The translations under genes were made by a program, and so were the position numbers. 64,000 nucleotides of DNA from Nocardiopsis sp. CC223A (GTDB taxonomy: Bacteria; Actinomycetota; Actinomycetes; Streptosporangiales; Streptosporangiaceae), in contig NZ_JASFDV010000016.1 in the NCBI RefSeq assembly GCF_030766825.1, forward strand, positions 31,917 through 95,916. The letters are read 5' to 3'. Shown in pieces: positions 46,215 to 54,426 of the stretch. The first letter of the stretch is position 1, and the number at the start of each line of letters is the position of its first letter. The notes beneath the pieces were generated by a model, which ran no database searches, was not told the DNA's origin, and worked only from the letters and a program-made list of their open reading frames with translations.

Positions 46215-47084
46215 CTAGAAGCGGATCGACGTGTTGTCGATCAGGCGGGTGGTGCCGACCCGGGCGGCCAGGGCCAGCACCGCGTCGCCGCGGTGGTCGT
46301 CGGCGACCTCGGCGAAGGTGGCCGGGTCGACGAGGGCCAGGTAGTCGGGTTCGACCGGCGGCTCGCCCTCGGCCGCCTCCGCCAATACCGCGGTGGCGGC
46401 GGCCCGGGCCGCCGCGGCGCCCCGCCCCGCGGTCCCGCGGGCCGCGTTCAGGGAGCGCGACAGCGCCAGGGCGGCGGTGCGCTCGGCGGCGGAGAGGTAG
46501 ACGTTGCGGCTAGAGGAGGCCAGGCCGTCGGGGTCGCGCAGGATGGGCGCCCCCACGATCTCCACCGGGAAGTCGAGGTCGGCGACCATCCGGCGGATGA
46601 GCGCGATCTGCTGGGCGTCCTTCTCACCGAAGACCGCCAGGTCGGGCCGGACCAGGTGGAAGAGCTTGCCGACCACGGTGAGGACACCGGTGAAGTGGCC
46701 GGGCCGGGAGGCGCCCTCCAGGCGCTCCCCCATCTCCCCCGCCTCGATGGTGACCATGGGCCGACCGGCCGGGTACATGGTCTCGGTCGCCGGGGCGAAG
46801 ACCACGTCCACGCCCTCCTGGGCGCACTGGGCGGTGTCGCCCTCCAGGTCGCGCGGGTAACGGTCGAAGTCCTCGTTCGGACCGAACTGGAGGGGGTTGA
46901 CGAAGATGCTCACGACCACGGTGTCGGCCCGTTCCCGGGCGATCCGCATGAGGCTCCGGTGTCCCCCGTGCAGGGCGCCCATGGTGGGCACGAGAGCGGT
47001 GCGCCCGGCGTCGGCCAGGGCGCGGCGCAGCTCGTCGGGTGTGCGCACGACGAGCGGGGCGGAGCGGTCGGTGGATGTGGTCAT
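46215..47084 (-). CDS. panC: Pantothenate synthetase
   Basis: 289 residues. It joins pantoate and beta-alanine with ATP. Motifs: [21 protein letters not shown] (HIGH-like), [51 protein letters not shown] and [13 protein letters not shown]. The ATG at 47082-47084 gives the normal N-terminus. nadBC follows after 46 bp and coaX further on. No panD (aspartate decarboxylase) is found beside it, although panD normally follows panC in related genomes. Confidence 0.95.
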   Translation of the reverse strand: MTTSTDRSAPLVVRTPDELRRALADAGRTALVPTMGALHGGHRSLMRIARERADTVVVSIFVNPLQFGPNEDFDRYPRDLEGDTAQCAQEGVDVVFAPATETMYPAGRPMVTIEAGEMGERLEGASRPGHFTGVLTVVGKLFHLVRPDLAVFGEKDAQQIALIRRMVADLDFPVEIVGAPILRDPDGLASSSRNVYLSAAERTAALALSRSLNAARGTAGRGAAAARAAATAVLAEAAEGEPPVEPDYLALVDPATFAEVADDHRGDAVLALAARVGTTRLIDNTSIRF

Positions 47085-47149
47085 GCGGGTTCCCCTGGGG
47101 TGTCCGTGACGTGTCGGTGGTGGTCCGGGTGCCGCGACGGGCCGGGCGG

Positions 47150-48034
47150 TCAGCGGCGCAGCACGTCGAGGAGCGGTTCGGCCGCCTCGGGCTTGAGCAT
47201 CCCGGCGTTGATGGCCAGGTCGGCGGTGAGCCGGGCAAGCTCGACGTAGGCGGCGACGCTCTCGGGCGCGTGGGCGCGCAGCTGCTCGATGTGTCCGGCG
47301 ACGGTCCCGGCGTCGCCGCGCAGGACCGGGCCGCTGAGGCCGTGGATGCCCAGCCTCAGGGCGTTGTCCAGGGAGGCGCCGAGCAGGGGGGCGAGCATCC
47401 GGCCGGGTTCGGGGACACCGGCGGCGGACAGCAGCGAGGCGCTGTCGGCGACGAGGGTGACCAGGTGGTTGGCGCCCCCGGCCAGGGCCGCGTGGTAGAG
47501 GGTGCGCTTGTCCTCGGCGATCCACACGGGTTCGGCGCCCATCTCGACCACCAGGGCCTCGGCGATGGGGCGCAGCGGGTCGGGGGCGGTGACCCCGAAC
47601 GCGCAGTTGGCCAGCCGCTCGACGTCCTCGTCGCGGCCGGTGAAGGTCATGGCCGGGTGCAGGGCCAGCGGCAGGGCCCCGGCGGCGGTGGCCGGGGACA
47701 GCACCCCGTGCCCGTGGGCGCCGCTGGCGTGGGCGAGGAGCTTGCCGCGCAGGTCGACGCCGGTGGCGGCCAGCCCCTCGGCGAGTTCGGCCAGGGCGTC
47801 GTCGGGGACCGTGAGCAGGACGAGGTCGGTGGCCTCGACCACGCGCGCGGGCTCCATCAGCCGCGCGGTGGGCAGGCGGTCGGCGACGCGCGCCTTGGAG
47901 GCCTCGGAGACGGCCGCGGCGGCGACGACCCGGTGCCCGGCCAGGCCCAGTGCCCGGCCCAGGACCGAGCCGACGCGGCCGGGACCGATGACGCCGATCC
48001 GCAGCCGGGCCGGACGCCCCTGCGTGGTCTCCAT
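47150..48034 (-). CDS. Rossmann-like / DUF2520 protein
   Basis: 294 residues. An N-terminal NAD(P)-binding fold ([23 protein letters not shown]) with [17 protein letters not shown] and a C-terminal helical DUF2520 domain containing [33 protein letters not shown] and [15 protein letters not shown]. The architecture resembles ketopantoate or 6-phosphogluconate-type dehydrogenases. The neighbour of panC is the same in mycobacteria (Rv3603c), so a role as ketopantoate-type reductase is an attractive but unproven idea. Confidence 0.85.
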   Translation of the reverse strand: METTQGRPARLRIGVIGPGRVGSVLGRALGLAGHRVVAAAAVSEASKARVADRLPTARLMEPARVVEATDLVLLTVPDDALAELAEGLAATGVDLRGKLLAHASGAHGHGVLSPATAAGALPLALHPAMTFTGRDEDVERLANCAFGVTAPDPLRPIAEALVVEMGAEPVWIAEDKRTLYHAALAGGANHLVTLVADSASLLSAAGVPEPGRMLAPLLGASLDNALRLGIHGLSGPVLRGDAGTVAGHIEQLRAHAPESVAAYVELARLTADLAINAGMLKPEAAEPLLDVLRR

Positions 48035-48163
48035 GCCTGTGCCCCCTCGTCGTGAGTGCGTCCGGCCCTCCCCGGCCGTGACGCCTGAGCACACGATAGT
48101 CCTCCCCGCCACCCCCTCCCGCGCGCCGCCCCTGGTCGAGGGCGCGGGCGCCGGGACGCGCGA

Positions 48164-48191
48164 GGGGGCGGGCCCCGTCGGGCCCGCCCCC
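48164..48191 (-). terminator. Hairpin after chaplin-like gene 1
   Basis: GGGGGCGGGCC (48164-48174) and GGCCCGCCCCC (48181-48191), 11-bp arms, loop of six, 37 bp beyond the stop. No T run. Confidence 0.65.
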
Positions 48192-48227
48192 GGTCCACCG
48201 TCCCGGTGCCCGCGCGGGGCGGCCGGG

Positions 48228-48473
48228 TCAGTTCTGGACGATCACGCCCGAGTTGAAGCAGGAGGCGAGGGACTGTCCCAGGACGGCGTTGGAGTTGCCG
48301 CAGCCCTGGTTCACGTTCTCGATGCCGTTGATGTAGGCGATGTTGCCGCTGACGTTGGAGCCGTGGCCGGAGGTCCAGGCCCCGCCCTGCGCCGCCGCCG
48401 GTGCCGCGGGGAGGAGGATCCCGGCGGAGGAGGCCAGGATCAGTGCACCGGTGGCGAGCGTCTTCTTCAGCAC
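48228..48473 (-). CDS. Chaplin-like small secreted protein 1
   Basis: 81 residues. Signal peptide LKKTLATGALILASSAGILLPAAPAAA, then about 53 mature residues: Gly/Asn/Ser-rich with GHGSNVSGNIAYINGIENVNQ and a Cys pair in GCGNSNAVLGQSLASC. The two cysteines and the CGNS-AVLG core recall the chaplin domain of Streptomyces (CGN-x-V-x-V-I-G...C), though it is more divergent than the next protein. Chaplins form hydrophobic amyloid layers on aerial hyphae. GTG start with AAGGAGAA upstream. Paralogue of the protein at 48923-49165. Confidence 0.65.
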   Translation of the reverse strand: MLKKTLATGALILASSAGILLPAAPAAAQGGAWTSGHGSNVSGNIAYINGIENVNQGCGNSNAVLGQSLASCFNSGVIVQN

Positions 48474-48922
48474 TACGCGTTCTCCTTGTCGTGTCCGGGT
48501 CGGGGGGACCGCCCGGGCTCGTTTTCCTCGGTGGCGCCGTGTCCGGCACCGGTACTGAAGCTACCCGCGGACTTCGGGTTTTCGACCCCTCTGAGCTGGG
48601 ATCATCACGATGAATTCCTTTTGTGTGACGTTGTGTGATGGCTTTTCGGGGCAAAGGACGGCCAAGCGGTGGCCCGAAGAAGCACGAAGCGTCACCATCG
48701 GCGGCGATTCAGCACGACACCAATGCGCTTTACAGCCGGTGGTCTATCCGGGCCCCGAATTCGTGCGCGATACGTGCCCGGGGCGCCCTCCTCCGGGCAC
48801 GGAAAAGGCGCCGCTCCGTCGTCACGGAGCGGCGCCCGAGAAGTCCACTCGGCCCCCGGTTCGGTTCGGCCGGGACGTCTCCGGCCGGAACCCTCCCGAC
48901 CGTCAGGGCCGGAACGCGGTCG
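48474..48922. other. 449-bp region between the two chaplin-like genes
   Basis: Contains the promoter of chaplin-like gene 1 and the terminator of chaplin-like gene 2 (48803-48836). It is less GC-rich around 48600-48740 than the flanks. No gene seen. Confidence 0.5.
48803..48836 (-). terminator. Rho-independent terminator after chaplin-like gene 2
   Basis: Thirteen-bp perfect arms (48807-48819 and 48824-48836), loop CGTC, with TTTT on the minus strand. Confidence 0.9.
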
Positions 48923-49165
48923 CTACCAGTTCTTGACGGTGGCGCCGGAGTCCGTGCAGTTGGCACCGGCGACACCGAGGATCGCGATCGCGTTGCCGCA
49001 GACGTTGATCGGCACGTCCAGGTCGGCCACCAGCTGGTTGCCACCGAGGATGCTTCCGTTGCCGGAGGTGAAGACGTTGCTGTTGGCCATGGCCGGAGCG
49101 CCCGTGAACAGAACGCCCGCAGCGGCGGCGACGATGGCACTGGCGGCGAAAGCCTTCTTCAGCAT
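48923..49165 (-). CDS. Chaplin-like small secreted protein 2
   Basis: 80 residues. Signal peptide LKKAFAASAIVAAAAGVLFTGAPAMA, then about 53 mature residues with GGNQLVADLDVPINVCGNAIAILGVAGANCTDSGATV. This matches the short-chaplin pattern closely: VP-I-NVCGN-x-I-x-ILG, second Cys, then a short tail. It would be expected at the cell surface as an amyloid-forming hydrophobic coat protein. ATG with GGGAGAAA upstream. It shares the LKK start and layout with protein 1, so the pair arose by duplication. Confidence 0.75.
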   Translation of the reverse strand: MLKKAFAASAIVAAAAGVLFTGAPAMANSNVFTSGNGSILGGNQLVADLDVPINVCGNAIAILGVAGANCTDSGATVKNW

Positions 49166-49242
49166 GTGTTTCTCCCGTTCGGACCGAACGGCGGGGGCGC
49201 CGATCGGTCGATAACGTTGACCATGTGTACAACCAAGAACAC

Positions 49243-49248
49243 TCAACG
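49243..49248 (-). promoter_or_regulatory. Possible BldN-type -10 element before chaplin-like gene 2
   Basis: Minus-strand CGTTGA, inside the inverted repeat GAACAC-TCAAC-GTGTTC (49237-49253), lies 78 bp before the start. CGTTGA is the -10 of the developmental sigma factor BldN in Streptomyces, which drives chaplin genes. No matching -35 was found, so this is weak. Confidence 0.3.
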
Positions 49249-49345
49249 TGTTCAGTCACCATTTAGCCATACTCGGCGGCCATCAGGGGCCAGAACACGC
49301 GAGCTTTTCATGACCTTGACCTGGAGGTATCACCCATCGTGAGCA

Positions 49346-49362
49346 CCCATGTCGGACATGGG
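49346..49362. promoter_or_regulatory. 17-bp perfect palindrome upstream of chaplin-like gene 2
   Basis: CCCATGTCGGACATGGG: 8-bp arms around a single G. The central 11 bases are identical to the palindrome at 7369-7379. It lies in the gap between the PH-domain gene stop and chaplin-like gene 2. Confidence 0.55.
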
Positions 49363-49409
49363 AGCCATTAGTGGCAGCAATTTGCACCACCAATGTGTCT
49401 CACGTCACA

Positions 49410-50975
49410 TCAGCCTTCCCCCGGGGCCTCCGGGCGTGTCATCGTCGCCCGCGTCGCCCAGCGTTCGGGCCCCGCCGCCGGGACCCGCGCCCGCCGCCCC
49501 AGGAGGACCATCTCGTCCAGCAGGCGGCGCGCCTCGGCCGCCTCCCGGCCCTGGGCCCGCGCCCGGACCGGCCCCGGCGGGACGCCCGCGCCGACCGCCA
49601 CCCGGCCGGTGAACCGGGACAGCGGACCGGCGGTCAGGCGCAGGGCCTGCACCCGCTCCAGCGGCACGACCTCCGTCACCCGGCAGAACAGCCCGGAGAC
49701 GGTCACGAACAGGTGCTCGTCCACGCCCACCAGCGACCGCGCGCCCTCCCGGACCGGGACCAGCGGCACGTACGCCACCTCGCTCTCCGGGAACAGCTCG
49801 TTGACCAGCGCGTAGGCCCGGCGCCGGGGCGCCACCGGCAGCAGCGTCGCCGAGTCGGCCTGGCGGGCCCCGGCGTACCCGGCCACCGTCGCCTCCACCC
49901 GGGCCACCCCCAGGGCCCGCCACAGCAGCGGCTCCACCACCCGCACGGCCTGCACCCGGCCCGGAGGGACCGTCTGCATGCGCCGCTGGAACATCCCGTA
50001 GCGGAGCCGCAGCCCGTCGGAGGAGATCGAGGCGTAGTAATCGGTGTAGCGGGCCAGCGGCCCCCAGAACGACCGGATCAGCCCCAGCGTGAGCGGCACC
50101 AGCGCGCCCAGCACCCCGGGCTCGCGGAACATCACCCCGGCGGTGACCATCGCGGCCAGGCCCAGGGAGGCGAGCAGCACCGGGACCCGGAAGGTGAGCG
50201 CGCCCAGCAGGAGCAGGAACGGCAGCCGGTAGAAGGGCCACTCGGGTGCCTCCGGGGAGCGGCCGGACAGCCCTGCCGCGTGCGCCAGGACCGCGACCCG
50301 CATCTTCTCGGCGATCTCGTGGCGCAGGTAACGCAGGCGGACAGCGCTGTTGTCACCGCCGGCCAGTTCGATGCGCAGTTCGGCCAGGCCGAACACCTGG
50401 CCCAGCAGCGGCCGGACCACGTCGACCGCCTGGAGCCTGCTCAGCGGGATCTCCCGGGAGCCGCGCATCACCAGCCCGCTGTGCACCACCAGGTGGTCCT
50501 CGCGCAGCCCGAAGCTGCCGTACCACCAGGAGGGCAGCATGTAGGCGAGCGCGCCGAACAGGACCGCGACGGTCAGCATGACCACCCACGCGTACCCGAA
50601 GGTCGTGAGGATGGGGCCGGCCAGCGCCACGAAGGCCAGGGTCACCCCCAGGACCCGGATCGGCACCATCGACCAGTGCGCCCGGTACACGCCGGTGGTG
50701 ACGTCCTCCTCCCGGCGCCGGGGCGGGGCCGGGGGCTGGCGCTGCCACACCGTCGGCGGCAGCATCACCGGCGGCCCGTACCCCGGCGGCCCCGATCCGG
50801 CCGGCACCGGCCTCTGCGGAGCGGGCGTGTGCGCGGGACGGGGCGGCGCCTGCGGATGCGGGTGCACCGGCTGCGGCGGGGGCACCTGCGACACCGGACG
50901 CGGCGGCGGGCCCTGCGGTACCGGTGGCGGCGGAGCCTGCGGGCGGGGGGAGTCGGGACGGTCGGGTTCGTGCAT
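49410..50975 (-). CDS. PH-domain (DUF304, YdbT-like) membrane protein with Pro-rich head
   Basis: 521 residues. A Pro/Gln/Arg-rich N-terminus (1-90) is followed by repeated modules of paired helices plus a bacterial PH (bPH2) domain: SFGLREDHLVVHSGLVMRGSREIPLSRLQAVDVVRPLLGQVFGLAELRIEL, then YYASISSDGLRLRYGMFQRRMQTVPPGRVQAVRVVEPLL, then a third copy near residue 440. Function unknown. Its ATG begins right after the stop of the shorter PH-domain gene, forming the usual two-gene YdbS/YdbT-like unit. Confidence 0.85.
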   Translation of the reverse strand: MHEPDRPDSPRPQAPPPPVPQGPPPRPVSQVPPPQPVHPHPQAPPRPAHTPAPQRPVPAGSGPPGYGPPVMLPPTVWQRQPPAPPRRREEDVTTGVYRAHWSMVPIRVLGVTLAFVALAGPILTTFGYAWVVMLTVAVLFGALAYMLPSWWYGSFGLREDHLVVHSGLVMRGSREIPLSRLQAVDVVRPLLGQVFGLAELRIELAGGDNSAVRLRYLRHEIAEKMRVAVLAHAAGLSGRSPEAPEWPFYRLPFLLLLGALTFRVPVLLASLGLAAMVTAGVMFREPGVLGALVPLTLGLIRSFWGPLARYTDYYASISSDGLRLRYGMFQRRMQTVPPGRVQAVRVVEPLLWRALGVARVEATVAGYAGARQADSATLLPVAPRRRAYALVNELFPESEVAYVPLVPVREGARSLVGVDEHLFVTVSGLFCRVTEVVPLERVQALRLTAGPLSRFTGRVAVGAGVPPGPVRARAQGREAAEARRLLDEMVLLGRRARVPAAGPERWATRATMTRPEAPGEG

Positions 50976-51536
50976 CTACAACCCCGTGGAGAACGTCTCG
51001 CTGCGGGACGCCAACCGGTCGCGCAGGTCCACCGCCTCTGTCAGCGGCAGGCCGACCACACGCGTGTCGGCGGTGCTGGCGGCGGTGCGGACCCGCACCG
51101 TGGCGATTCCCAGCGCCTGTTCGAGCAGGTCGGCGGTGGTGTCCACCACCTGCATACGCCCGTAGGGCACGACCACCAGCTGGCGGACGAACACCCCGTA
51201 CGTCAGGTACAGCTCCGTCGCCCCCTCGACGTACCCCCAGGAGCGCTGGAACCGGCCGGCCAGGACCCAGCCCGCGACGAGCACGGCCAGGGCCGCCACC
51301 GCCCAGACCACGGCCCAGACCCGGTCCGCCCACAGGAACAGGAGCAGCACCCCGATCAGCCCGGACCCCAGGCACAGCGCTCCCACCACCAGTCGGCGGT
51401 ACCAGGCCAGGGCCGGGGACACCCGGAGCCACTCGGTTCCCTCGGGCGCGGCGAAGGCCGCGTCGAGCGGCCGCTCCGGCACGGGGGCCGGCGGGTCGGT
51501 CGGTGTCGGTTCACTGGTGTCCACGGGCACAGTCAA
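50976..51536 (-). CDS. PH-domain (DUF304, YdbS-like) membrane protein
   Basis: 186 residues. Two helices (about 48-68 and 74-94) followed by one bacterial PH domain: YVEGATELYLTYGVFVRQLVVVPYGRMQVVDTTADLLEQALGIATVRVRTAAST. The N-terminus is Pro/Thr-rich. It pairs with the following larger PH protein with no intergenic base. The pair is next to the folate genes, as in other actinobacteria, but a functional link is unknown. Confidence 0.85.
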   Translation of the reverse strand: MTVPVDTSEPTPTDPPAPVPERPLDAAFAAPEGTEWLRVSPALAWYRRLVVGALCLGSGLIGVLLLFLWADRVWAVVWAVAALAVLVAGWVLAGRFQRSWGYVEGATELYLTYGVFVRQLVVVPYGRMQVVDTTADLLEQALGIATVRVRTAASTADTRVVGLPLTEAVDLRDRLASRSETFSTGL

Positions 51537-51578
51537 CCATCCGCCGCCGCTCCCCGTCCGGAGGCGGTCCGGGATCGG

Positions 51579-52070
51579 TCAGAGCGCCTTGGGGGGCTCG
51601 TCGTCGCGGTCCTCGTCCCCGGGCACCCGGCAGGCGTACTCCAGGTACAGGGCGGCGGCCGCCAGCACACCCGCGGCCAGCGACGTTCCCAGCGCGGTGA
51701 AGAACACCTCCCGGTGCACCGGCAGCGCCAGGGCGTCCACGACCGTCAGCGCCACCCCGACGCAGAAACCGCCGAACAGCGCGGCGGCCAGCACGCTCGC
51801 CTTGGCCAGGGCGACCAGGCGGGCGGCGCTGAGCGGCGGGATCGGCTCGGTGCCGGGCGCCCGGCGGATCCGGCGCCGGGTCCGCCCGGCGGTGAACGCC
51901 TCGGCGAAGGCGAGCAGCAGCAGCGTGGGGATCGCCGTCCACGGCATGGGCGGCAGCCCGGGCAGCACCGTTCCGAACAGCGCCCCCAGCAGCACGCCGA
52001 CGACCCCGAGCAGCACCGGCGTGCGCCACCCGGTGGGGTGCAGCCGCCGCTCGTCCTCCTCGTCGTTCAT
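51579..52070 (-). CDS. DUF3180 membrane protein
   Basis: 163 residues with four hydrophobic segments (about 16-34, 42-60, 85-107, 117-142). It matches DUF3180, which follows folK in mycobacteria (Rv3605c). ATG overlaps the folK stop (ATGA), so it is co-translated with the folate genes. Function unknown; transport or a membrane scaffold is possible. Confidence 0.8.
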   Translation of the reverse strand: MNDEEDERRLHPTGWRTPVLLGVVGVLLGALFGTVLPGLPPMPWTAIPTLLLLAFAEAFTAGRTRRRIRRAPGTEPIPPLSAARLVALAKASVLAAALFGGFCVGVALTVVDALALPVHREVFFTALGTSLAAGVLAAAALYLEYACRVPGDEDRDDEPPKAL

Positions 52071-52600
52071 CGGCTCCCCCCGGGTGGGAGCAGCCGCAGG
52101 TCGTCGCGCCGGTGCAGCCCCTGGTCGCCCGCGGTGTCCGCGGCCTCCACCGCGGCCAGCAGGTCGGCCAGCGGTCCGTGCCCGGGCAGCTCCGCGCCGG
52201 GGTCGGCGTCCAGCCACGGGCGCAGCACGAACGCCCGCAGGTGGGCGCGCGGGTGCGGGAGTGTGAGGACGGGGTCGTCGGAGCGCACGTCCCCGAACGC
52301 GATGACGTCCACGTCCAGGGTGCGCGGGCCCCAGCGGACCTCGCGCACCCGGTCGAACGCGCGCTCGGCGGCCTGCGCGCGCTCCAGCAGCTCCTCGGGC
52401 GTGTCGTCGGTGTCGACGACCACCACCGCGTTGAGGTAGGCGCCCTGCTCGGGGCCGCCCACCGGGGCGGTCTCGTACACCGGGGACAGCGCGACGGGGG
52501 CGGGCGCGCCCGCCCCCGTCAGCAGGTGCTCCACCCCGCCGCGCAGGGTCGCCCACCGGTCGCCCAGATTGGACCCCAGGGCCAGGACGGCGCGGGTCAA
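52067..52600 (-). CDS. folK: 6-hydroxymethyl-7,8-dihydropterin pyrophosphokinase
   Basis: 177 residues. It pyrophosphorylates hydroxymethyl-dihydropterin, the substrate of FolP. Motifs: AVLALGSNLGDRWATL, VSPVYET-type segment LSPVYETAPVGGPEQGAYLNAVV, and RWGPRTLDVDVIAFGD with DDPVLTLPHPRAHLRAFVL. The best start is a TTG that overlaps the folB stop (TTGA); no ATG or GTG gives a complete N-terminal strand. A rare start coupled by overlap may hold its level down. Confidence 0.92.
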   Translation of the reverse strand: MTRAVLALGSNLGDRWATLRGGVEHLLTGAGAPAPVALSPVYETAPVGGPEQGAYLNAVVVVDTDDTPEELLERAQAAERAFDRVREVRWGPRTLDVDVIAFGDVRSDDPVLTLPHPRAHLRAFVLRPWLDADPGAELPGHGPLADLLAAVEAADTAGDQGLHRRDDLRLLPPGGSR

Positions 52601-52983
52601 GACGCCGCACCTCCCCGGGGGCCCACAGTGCCGCGCACCACGGTCACGGACACGTCCGCGAACTCGTGCTCGATCGGCGCCGACGGCTTGTGCACGGTCA
52701 GTTCGACCCCGTGGACCCGCAGATCGGCCAGGCATTCGGCGGCCAGCCGCTCGGCGAGCGTCTCGATCAGGTCCACCGGTTCCCCGGTGACGATCGCGAC
52801 CAGCCGGTCCGCGAGCATCCCGTAGTGGACGGTGTCGGCCACGTCGTCGGAGGCCGCGGCGGGCGCCAGGTCCAGGTGCAGGACGGCGTCCACCACGAAG
52901 TCCTGGCCCTCGCTGCGCTCGAAGTCGTACACGCCGTGGTGCCCACGGGCCCGTAGGCCGCGCAGGGTGATGCGGTCGGTCAT
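52597..52983 (-). CDS. folB: Dihydroneopterin aldolase
   Basis: 128 residues. It converts dihydroneopterin to hydroxymethyl-dihydropterin and glycolaldehyde. Motifs: ITLRGLRARGHHGVYDFERSEGQDFVVDAVL with the conserved Gly/His/Glu, DTVHYGMLADRLVAIVTGEPVDLIETLAERLA, and HKPSAPI with the catalytic Lys. ATG at 52981-52983 overlaps the end of the NTF2-like gene by four bases. Confidence 0.95.
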   Translation of the reverse strand: MTDRITLRGLRARGHHGVYDFERSEGQDFVVDAVLHLDLAPAAASDDVADTVHYGMLADRLVAIVTGEPVDLIETLAERLAAECLADLRVHGVELTVHKPSAPIEHEFADVSVTVVRGTVGPRGGAAS

Positions 52984-53429
52984 TCCTCCCCGCCCTCGTC
53001 CTCGTCGTCGTCCCCCATGAGCACCGGCGAGGCGTGGTGGGACCACAGCCGCCACCCCTGCGCGGTGTCGACGAACAGGTTGGTCGTGACGACCTGGCCC
53101 CCGGCGATGAACCCGGGGTTGCCGTCCTCGGCGGTGAGCACGTTCTCCTCGCACGTCACCATCGCGATGTCACCCCCCACACCGATGTGGGTCTCGGTGA
53201 GGACGTACTGGATGTAGGTGACGTTGGCCATGATCAGGGACCAGGCCCGCATGATCTCGGTGCGGCCGCGCAGCAGCGGCCACCCGGGGTTGACGCACAC
53301 CAGGTCGGGGGCCTCGTGCTCCTCGGCCCACACGCTGCGCATCAGGTCGATGTCGCCGTTCTCGATGGCGCTGTAGAACTGCGCGTTGGCCTCGGCCACG
53401 CGCTCCATGACCTCCTGGCGGGACTTCAC
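52980..53429 (-). CDS. NTF2-like (SnoaL/DUF4440-type) protein in the folate operon
   Basis: 149 residues. A cone-shaped alpha+beta fold of the NTF2 superfamily: VAEANAQFYSAIENGDIDLMRSVWAEEHEAPDLVCVNPGWPLLRGRTEIMRAW, then the strands IAMVTCEENVLTAED, VVTTNLFVDTAQGWRLWSHHASPV. The C-terminus is acidic. GTG start overlapping the folP stop and stop overlapping folB ATG show it is a fixed part of the fol operon. Its role is unknown; a pterin-handling or missing phosphatase role can be imagined but nothing in the sequence proves it. Confidence 0.8.
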   Translation of the reverse strand: MKSRQEVMERVAEANAQFYSAIENGDIDLMRSVWAEEHEAPDLVCVNPGWPLLRGRTEIMRAWSLIMANVTYIQYVLTETHIGVGGDIAMVTCEENVLTAEDGNPGFIAGGQVVTTNLFVDTAQGWRLWSHHASPVLMGDDDEDEGGEE

Positions 53430-54340
53430 CGGCGGCCCCGACCCGGGTCGGCGGCGTCGTCGAAGCGCCCCTCGACGAGGGCCTCCCCGCCGTCGGACCA
53501 GGCGGCGGCCACCCGGACCGCGTCGGCGCTGGAGCGCACGTCGTGCACCCGCACCGCCCAGGCGCCCCGGTCGGCCGACAGGGTGGTCAGGGCGGCGGTG
53601 GCGGCGTCGCAGTCGAGGAAGGGGCGGTCCTCCCCCTTGGGCTCGCTCAGCAGTCGGCTCAGGAAGCGTTTGCGCGACCCCGCCACCAGGACGGGGCGGC
53701 CCAGTTCGTGGAACCGGTCGAGATCCCTCAGGAGCGCCCAGTTGTGGGCCTGCTCGGGTCGTTTGGAGAATCCGAGTCCCGGGTCGAGGACGATCTGCCC
53801 CGGGTCGACGCCTGCACTGATCATGGCCTCCATACGGTCGCGGAGCTCATCGATGACCTCCTGGACGACGTCCGTGTACACGGCACGGCTCTGCATGTCA
53901 TGACTATGCCCGCGCCAGTGCATCAACACGTAGGAGACACCGGAAGCGGCCACGAGCCGCGCCATGGCCGGGTCGGCCAGCCCGCCGCTGACGTCGTTGA
54001 CGAGGACGGCGCCGGCCTCCACGGCCCGTTCGGCGACCTCGGCCCGCATGGTGTCCACGCTGACGGCCACCGCGCGCGCGGCGAGGGCCCTGACCACCGG
54101 TACGACCCGGCGCAGCTCCTCCTCGGCCGTGACGCGCTGGGCGCCCGGCCGGGTCGACTCACCACCGACGTCGACGATGTCGGCGCCCTCGTCGACCAGC
54201 CGCAGGCCGTGCTCGACCGCCCGCTCGGGGTCGAACCAGGCTCCGCCGTCGGAGAAGGAATCGGGGGTGACGTTCACTACCCCCATGACCAGGCACCGCC
54301 CGCGATCGGGCAGGCCCGGAAGTGTGTATTTCGGCCCCAT
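53426..54340 (-). CDS. folP: Dihydropteroate synthase
   Basis: 304 residues. It condenses pterin pyrophosphate with p-aminobenzoate, the sulfonamide target. TIM-barrel motifs: LVMGVVNVTPDSFSDGG, DIVDVGGESTRPGAQRV, VLVNDVSGG, VLDPGLGFSKRPEQAHNWALL, PVLVAGSRKRFLSRLL and RVHDV. ATG at 54338-54340 chosen because AAGGTG stands eight bases upstream; a GTG three codons earlier overlaps that site. It starts a second transcription unit after the terminator beyond folE. Confidence 0.96.
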   Translation of the reverse strand: MGPKYTLPGLPDRGRCLVMGVVNVTPDSFSDGGAWFDPERAVEHGLRLVDEGADIVDVGGESTRPGAQRVTAEEELRRVVPVVRALAARAVAVSVDTMRAEVAERAVEAGAVLVNDVSGGLADPAMARLVAASGVSYVLMHWRGHSHDMQSRAVYTDVVQEVIDELRDRMEAMISAGVDPGQIVLDPGLGFSKRPEQAHNWALLRDLDRFHELGRPVLVAGSRKRFLSRLLSEPKGEDRPFLDCDAATAALTTLSADRGAWAVRVHDVRSSADAVRVAAAWSDGGEALVEGRFDDAADPGRGRR

Positions 54341-54363
54341 GGGGGTCACCTTACGCGTAACCG

Positions 54364-54395
54364 CAGGGGCCGGGGGCGTACGCCCCCGGCCCCTG
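54364..54395. terminator. Perfect 32-bp palindrome between folE and folP
   Basis: The sequence is its own reverse complement over all 32 bases (arms ending at a central TA: GGGGGCG-TA... / ...CGCCCCC). It lies in the 86-bp gap between folE and folP (both minus) and should form a very stable hairpin that ends or attenuates the ftsH-folE transcript. Confidence 0.85.
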
Positions 54396-54426
54396 TCCGG
54401 ATGTTCCCCACGTCACCCGCCGGCGG

